64,000 nucleotides of DNA, from assembly GCA_015501605.1 (NCBI GenBank), contig JADNRZ010000003.1:930001-994000 (forward strand). The letters are read 5' to 3'. Made by a program: the position numbers and the translations under genes. The stretch is from Panaeolus papilionaceus (Eukaryota; Basidiomycota; Agaricomycetes; Agaricales). Below the pieces are notes generated by a model. That model did not search any database. It saw only the letters and a list, made by a program, of their open reading frames with translations, and was not told the origin of the DNA. Numbering within the stretch: the first letter of the stretch is position 1; each line of letters begins with the position of its first letter. Shown in pieces: positions 58,501 to 64,000 of the stretch.

Positions 58501-60791
58501 TGCGATACAGTGATAACAGTGTGCGGAAGATCTGATGACAATAGAGGCAATGCGCGGAAAGATGCTGGAACAGCTTGAACCATTTGAGGAGCCTGTCCTT
58601 GGGATGAAGGTGACTGGCGAGAGTCCTGCTTCTGTGATGACTGGAGCTCTGGATAAGAACCTTGATGCCTTGGAGCATGGGAATCATGCGAAGAATGAGG
58701 ACCGGCCGACGTTGACCCGTGGGGTGACTGGTCGGTTGACGACTGACTCTTGGACGACATGAGCGGAGGTGTAGGAGAACCTTGCTGTGCAGTAGAGTTG
58801 TAGTGGGAGTTTGGGGAGTAGTACTGCGCCGGACCGTCCGATGGCAGTGACTGTTGTCGTTGTACATATATGTTGGATGGAGGTGGAAGTGGAAACTCCT
58901 CTGGTGCAACACGTGACTTGTCTTTTCTCCTTGTCTGCACGTTCAGGTCATCTCTGGAGGAATCCGATAGGGAAGAATAATTGTTCTGGTTGACTCTCTG
59001 ACTGTGGTGAGAGCTTTGGTGTCCATATTGATCGTTCGTATTGTGTTCCTGTCCTTGGCCGCCCTGTTTCCTTTGCCGAACACCGTTATGGGCTATGTTT
59101 ATTGTTAAAAACATAATGAGGGTGCTTAGACCTGTGAAAGTCAAATATAAACTTACCTGGATCAGCCGCACCTGTAGTCACATCTCCCGCTTCTTCTTCC
59201 TCTGATTCATCATCGTCCCCCTCCAAGTCAAGGAAATCGTCTGCGCGACTGGAATTCTCCCTGCCCTCTGTCTGTGGCGGATAGATGGCGTTGGAGAGTT
59301 TCGACTTGGGCGAAAATGCGTCAGCTCGTGGGCTTGCTACAGGAGACTCTGGCATGTTTAACATATATTGTTTCGCTTCGTCTGGCAAGGTAATCCGTGA
59401 GTCCCGGGAAAGAAGGTGAGGGCGTGGGTCGGCCAGGGGGGAGAGCATACCGGGTTGTTGAGGTTGACCGTTACCAGGCGGGGCGACAGAACTGGGCATC
59501 CTTTGGCGAGAATATTGATTATCGGCAGAAGACGCTGGATTGCTTGACGGTGCCACAGGACCGTTCTGAGCGGAATTATAAGTATTGGCGGTAGGTGTGC
59601 TATTGCCGAAGTTATTGATGGATAGATTGGAAGTGACAGACGGGGAGGAAGAAGGAAAAGCGCTACTGTTACTCGCGGAGGTGGTGACACTGCTAAAACT
59701 GTCAGCCAAACTTGATTTGCGCGGATGAGTAATTGGACGGTTGGACGAAGATGAATTGTAGGTTGGATTTCCAACAGAATTGTTTGGCGCTATTGTGGCT
59801 AAATCCCCTGAGAGAGAAGGTCTGGGGAAGATTGAAGAATCAGGCGAGTTTGTAACGGCTGAATGAACGGTGGATTGTGTGTCAGAACGGGTAGGAACGA
59901 CGAGTGGGGTGGGTGTGGGTCGTTGTTGGCGAGTTACAGACGGCGATGAAGCGGCCGGCGCTGAGGAAGGTGGAGGGCCTTGTGTGTGACTACCATTCGT
60001 GTTATTCGTGGCAAAATTGTAGTGTGCATTGGACTGAAGTCCGTTGTCATTAAGACGAGCAGAGAGTGGTTCATGTGAACGTGATGAGTGCAGTTGATGT
60101 CCATTCCGTTGCGAGGCTAAAAGAGAAAACAATTAAGAAAGAGATACGAAGATATAATAACAATAAAAGTGAATTACTGACCAGTATCTTCAGAATTGTG
60201 TCGAGGATTTGATTGGCGACCTTGCAATGGAGTTTGGGAAAGAAACGTTGCGCTCTGGTTGATGTTGGAGTCGATGCTGGGTCTTGCTGTACGATCACCA
60301 GTTGAAGTGGTTGATTTTGTACGAGTATCGGATAAAGAGGATGGGTAACTAGCACCGAGACTTGCCAACTTGGATTTGTAGTTATCACGCTCTCCACGGA
60401 TACGCTCAAGTTCTTTGAGAATTTGGTTGTAGCCTGCCCTCTGCTTTTCAATCAACTTCCATAGCTGAGTGTTCTGTGCTGATAGAAGGTTACGATCATT
60501 AACAGCTTGCTCTAAAGCAGCTAATTTCTGATCTTGTGCTGAAGCGTTCTGTTTCAATAAACCCTCTACCGTTAAAGCTTGTGTCTGTGATGAGCCATGG
60601 GTTGAAGATGAAGCATTTGCGGGTAGACTAGTTACTGAATTTGAAGCAGCTGAACTTGTTGTTTGTCGTAAAGAAGGAGCAGGAGAAGGTTGAGATGATT
60701 GAGGAAAAGGGTGACGATCTCTATCCCTTGTGGGAGTAGCATGAACAGTTAAACCCCCAGGACCTGCCAAATTGGCCGAGTTGAGGGCCAT
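55503..60791 (-). CDS. PX-PH-RhoGAP protein, Bem3-like
   Basis: GTPase-activating protein for Rho/Cdc42-type GTPases, likely recruited to phosphoinositide membranes during polarity. The start ATG is at 60789-60791. The N-terminal part is Ser/Thr/Asn/Gln-rich with one coiled coil (LEQAVNDRNLLSAQN through LKELERIRGERDNYK). A long disordered section follows, then a PX domain (TVITVSHSFVRPNDRGKE through LQTLIQLPVKSNDEVIAFF), a PH domain (HKEGYLTKRGKNFGGWKTRF) and, after another disordered stretch, the RhoGAP domain. The GAP begins VFGVPLEDSLEVA, carries the arginine finger in EEGIYRLSGSS, and ends with NMTMRN-like NKMTMRNVGIVFSPTLG. The tail is acidic then Ser/Pro-rich, stopping at 55503. Domain order and size (about 1,450-1,550 aa) match yeast Bem3. 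The target GTPase cannot be read; Rho3 in this window is not a known Bem3 target. Confidence 0.9.
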
Positions 60792-61172
60792 GATAAAGTT
60801 ACGAGCGCTATTTTTGAGAGTTCAGCGTTGAAAATGATAAGAAATAGAAATTAAAAGATAGGTAGTTCCAAATTTTTAGTGGAAAGAGTAAGAGATATTT
60901 TAAAGAAACAAGGATTTTGAACGAGTGAGATGGGTGGTTTGATGGTTCAAGCAACGACGACGACGATTAAAACACTGACAGTTCTTTGCTAATTTTAATC
61001 ATGTGACTACAAATAACTAATTTACCGCCGAGCCGGTTTCCCCACTTGTTCTCTTCCCTATGCATCATCATAAAGTTGTAATGTTATATGAAGTCATTAC
61101 TAAATTATTATTTATATATTCAAACCACAACCACCACCACCACCACCACCACCACCACCACCACCATTAGCT
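60792..61172. other. Divergent promoter region between the RhoGAP and serine dehydratase genes
   Basis: This 381-bp spacer separates two genes transcribed away from each other. It is AT-rich in its centre and ends in an ACC tandem repeat (listed separately) a few bases before the serine dehydratase start codon. Confidence 0.6.
61131..61166. repeat. ACC/CCA trinucleotide repeat next to a start codon
   Basis: About twelve CCA units run without interruption and end about six bases before the ATG at 61173. It probably lies in the 5' untranslated region of the serine dehydratase mRNA. Trinucleotide repeats mutate in length and could alter leader length or structure. Confidence 0.8.
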
Positions 61173-64000
61173 ATGTTGAGGTCAACCCTCAAGCGTTCTT
61201 CTTTGTCTCTTCATAAATTTTATCCTGTCGCTAAGCTTCAACGTCTGCCAAAGCTTAGGTCAATATCTTCCCAATCCGTCAATTATGACGCTTCTCCAAG
61301 TTCCGTCAAGTCAAAACCACAACTAGCAGAACATGCTGTTATCTCGACCTTTGACTTGTTTAGTATTGGAGGTATTTGCATCACCGAACATTGGTTTTGA
61401 AGTAACTATCTCAGTTCAATGGCTCACAGTTGGTCCGTCGTCTTCACATACCGTCGGTCCTATGAGAGCTGCCAAGATTTTCATCGCGGATCTTAAGGAA
61501 TTGAACCTACTCGGCAAAGTCAACCTCAGTTTACCATTTTTTAGGATTGTGCTCACATTTATCTCCTTATCTTTAGGTGCACACAGTGAAAATATACCTG
61601 TATGTCGGAACCACATATCGAGCGCGTATAAAACTTAACCTGTTGTCGCAGTTATGGTTCCTTAGCTGCTACAGGTATGGCAACTACAATCCATTAAATC
61701 CACTCAGGGTTTTCATTTCATCTTATTCTCTCACTTGCAGGGAAAGGGTCAGTTGCTGTGCCCATGTCTCTTTTCTAACAACTGTTAACTGGTTCTCACT
61801 TATCAGTCACCACACTCCTCAAGCAATTCTTCTTGGATTAGAAGGCAAGTCATATTTCATCAATTGCTCCCGGGTCAAATCTTTGACTTCTGACTTCGCT
61901 TAGGTTCAGACCCCGAAACTATCGATACCGGTACCATTCCTTCGAGATATGAGGCTATCTTGAAAAATAGAACCCTTATGCTTGGAGGTCACCATAGAAT
62001 AACTTATGACATGGACCGTGACATGCTGTGGAGATGGGACCAAGTTCTAAAAACTCATCCGAATGGCATGAGATTCAATTGCTTCGATAAGGAAGGCACC
62101 CTTTTAGCAACTAACGAATATTTCAGTGTTGGAGGTGGTTTCGTTGTAAATGAAAAAACGAAAGGCATGACCACTTCCCATTTTAACCTGCATTCGGATC
62201 CTCATATCTATTTTAGTCGACGAGAATTTATTCTACAAGGGCGTAGATAAGTCCAAGGTCCACGGCGCCAGGCTGCATCAAAGCCACGCATCAGCAGATT
62301 CTATAGAGCCGCCAGAATCGTCAGAAACCCAGGCAGCTGGAAGCGAGCAAAACACAGCGTTCGATGCAGGGAAGGAAGACGAACACCCTCCGTATCCCTT
62401 TGACACGGGTAATACCCTGCTTGCCTTGACAAAGAAGCACAATGTGTGTCCCTAATCGACCCCTTAATCGCTTTCTAACACATGTTTTCCAAAGATGACA
62501 ATAGCGCAAATCGTGCACGATAACGAGGTCTTTTCGTCATGCTGCTTTTGGCAAACGTGCTTGGTATACTGATTTGACGACTTTTATTAGAAACACTTTG
62601 GCTACAGCGACGATGAAATTTCGGGAAAGGTTTCCTGATTCATTCCGTTCTGAACCACGAATAGTTCTGACAGTTGATCTTGTCTCAGCTCATGCGCATC
62701 TGGGGAGTTATGGATGAATGTATTCGCACTGGTGTATCTACTTCGGAACATACCCTGCCAGGACGACTAGGTCTGCGCCGACGTGCACCCATGTTATACA
62801 GGCGTTTGATGCGTGGGTCAGTATCAAACTCTCCCATCTCTCAAAACCCGACAACTGTATTGCGATAATACTGACAACAAGTCACTTGAACTAAATATAT
62901 TTTCAGCTTCTACCCAGGAATGTCCCATCCTGAATTCCCTCTAATCAGCGCTGGAAAGGCACCGGAGGCTCTTGACGCTCCTCGCCGATCAGTTTCTGAT
63001 AAGGCCCTGCCCGAAGAACAAAGTGTACCCAGCACAGCTGACAACCATCTGCGAAGGTGAGTTAGCAAATCCGGACCCGACGATGCTGCGAATGCAAAGC
63101 TTAATGCTCACGATTCTGGCGTCAGGTCCAACGCAAGAGTTGTCACCAACACCGCTGCCGCTGCAAAGGCACCAAAGGTGATAGGCTCATTCGACCACGC
63201 CGTCCTGCCAATGCCCCCGGTAACTTTTTCTCCTTTTTTCTCCCTTGGGTCAAGCAGCATCGGCTGATTGGTTACGATTTCTCCACTTCTTCTATTCTTC
63301 TTCCTTTGTCCCTTCTACTCCACTTGATTCGGCCATGCGTAGAGAAAGACAGTTATCCCTGCCATGGACTTCCTTTCCTGTTACGCTATCGCGGTCAACG
63401 AAGTAAATGCGTCCGGTGGCAGAATTGTCACTTCCCCCACTAACGGTGCTGCCGGCGTAATCCCCGCAGTATTAAAATATATCCTAGAGGTAAGAAGGAA
63501 TGCCTCACGCCGCCCGCCAGATACAGTTTGATAACCGTCTCCGGTCGGCGGTCGCTCGTTTTCTTTGCGGTTCCGCGCCAAATACTTATCGAGGTTTTTT
63601 GTAGTTTGTCTCTGATGATCCCCATAAGAGCATACAGACTTTTCTCTTGACCGCTGCGGTACGCCCAATACTCCCATATTAATTGTAATAATTCTGACAG
63701 GTACACACATTAGGCTGTTGGAATGCTTTTTAAGCGTGGGAGCACAATTTCAGCGGCAGAGGGAGGTTGCCAAGCTGAAGTCGGCGGTGAGTTTGGAAAA
63801 GGCGTATTAATAGGTCAAGATCGTTCATTTACTATTTTTCATACTCTAAAGTTGCCTGCTCGATGGCCAGTGCTGGGTTTGCAGCCTGCATGGGTGGTAA
63901 GATCTTGTCCCTTCGAGTTAACTCTAAACTTGGCTGACACAGATGTGTAGCTTCCCCTGAGACTGTGCTCCAAGTAGGTTATCAACTCAAATGTTTGAAT
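61173..64000 (+). CDS. Fe-S L-serine dehydratase (serine ammonia-lyase), 3' end cut by the window
   Basis: Converts L-serine to pyruvate and ammonia with a [4Fe-4S] cluster; this is the bacterial SdaA/SdaB family, not the PLP-dependent Cha1 family. About the first 40 residues ([16 protein letters not shown] onward) are rich in Arg/Ser/Leu with no acidic residue, like a mitochondrial presequence. Family motifs: [45 protein letters not shown], then [19 protein letters not shown], and [17 protein letters not shown] with the first cluster cysteine. The last readable exon (SPETVLQ) ends near 63975 and a donor follows, so the remaining cluster cysteines lie outside. Two low-complexity insertions separate the conserved blocks: a Ser/Glu/His-rich segment after [10 protein letters not shown] and a longer one after [14 protein letters not shown]. 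Splicing is by eye with about ten introns. Confidence 0.88.

Overview
The window looks like nuclear DNA of a filamentous basidiomycete, probably Agaricomycetes. Genes are intron-dense, with introns of about 45-110 bp carrying GTANGT donors and YAG acceptors. Gene content is eukaryotic and fungal: a Zn2Cys6 regulator, Rho3, a Golgi GDP-mannose transporter, an SHR3 chaperone, a PX-PH-RhoGAP protein and an Ecl1-type protein. I see no rRNA, tRNA, CRISPR array or intact transposon. Species cannot be fixed from sequence alone.

Layout. 1-1911 holds no recognisable gene. 1.9-27.6 kb is gene-dense: a Zn2Cys6 / fungal_trans transcription factor (+), Rho3 GTPase (+), clathrin heavy chain (-), a SLC66A2-type PQ-loop protein (-), a VRG4-type GDP-mannose transporter (+), pyruvate carboxylase (+), a nitronate monooxygenase-like flavoprotein (-) and snRNP protein SmB (+). 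A small unrecognised four-exon gene model follows at 27.7-28.4 kb. From 28.4 to 54.2 kb the only recognisable gene is an Ecl1-family protein (-) at 41.5-42.5 kb, sitting between two gene-poor stretches of about 13.2 and 11.7 kb. 54.2-64 kb is dense again: SHR3 (-), a large RhoGAP (-) and an Fe-S L-serine dehydratase (+) that runs off the right edge.

Functional threads. Several genes serve membrane traffic and polarised growth: Rho3 and a Bem3-like RhoGAP, clathrin, the PQ-loop protein, the Golgi nucleotide-sugar transporter and the ER permease chaperone. Pyruvate carboxylase (oxaloacetate supply) and serine dehydratase (pyruvate from serine) are two central-carbon enzymes. This looks like an ordinary housekeeping neighbourhood, not a biosynthetic cluster, and I found no convincing new defence or mobile system.

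The most unusual structures are very small exons needed to keep frames open (5 nt in pyruvate carboxylase, 10-13 nt in the transcription factor and Rho3, a lone start codon in SmB), a serine dehydratase with two low-complexity insertions, and the long gene-poor block with a strand-composition switch at the Ecl1-type promoter. All gene models were spliced by eye from reading frame, splice consensus and family knowledge; none was checked by alignment.
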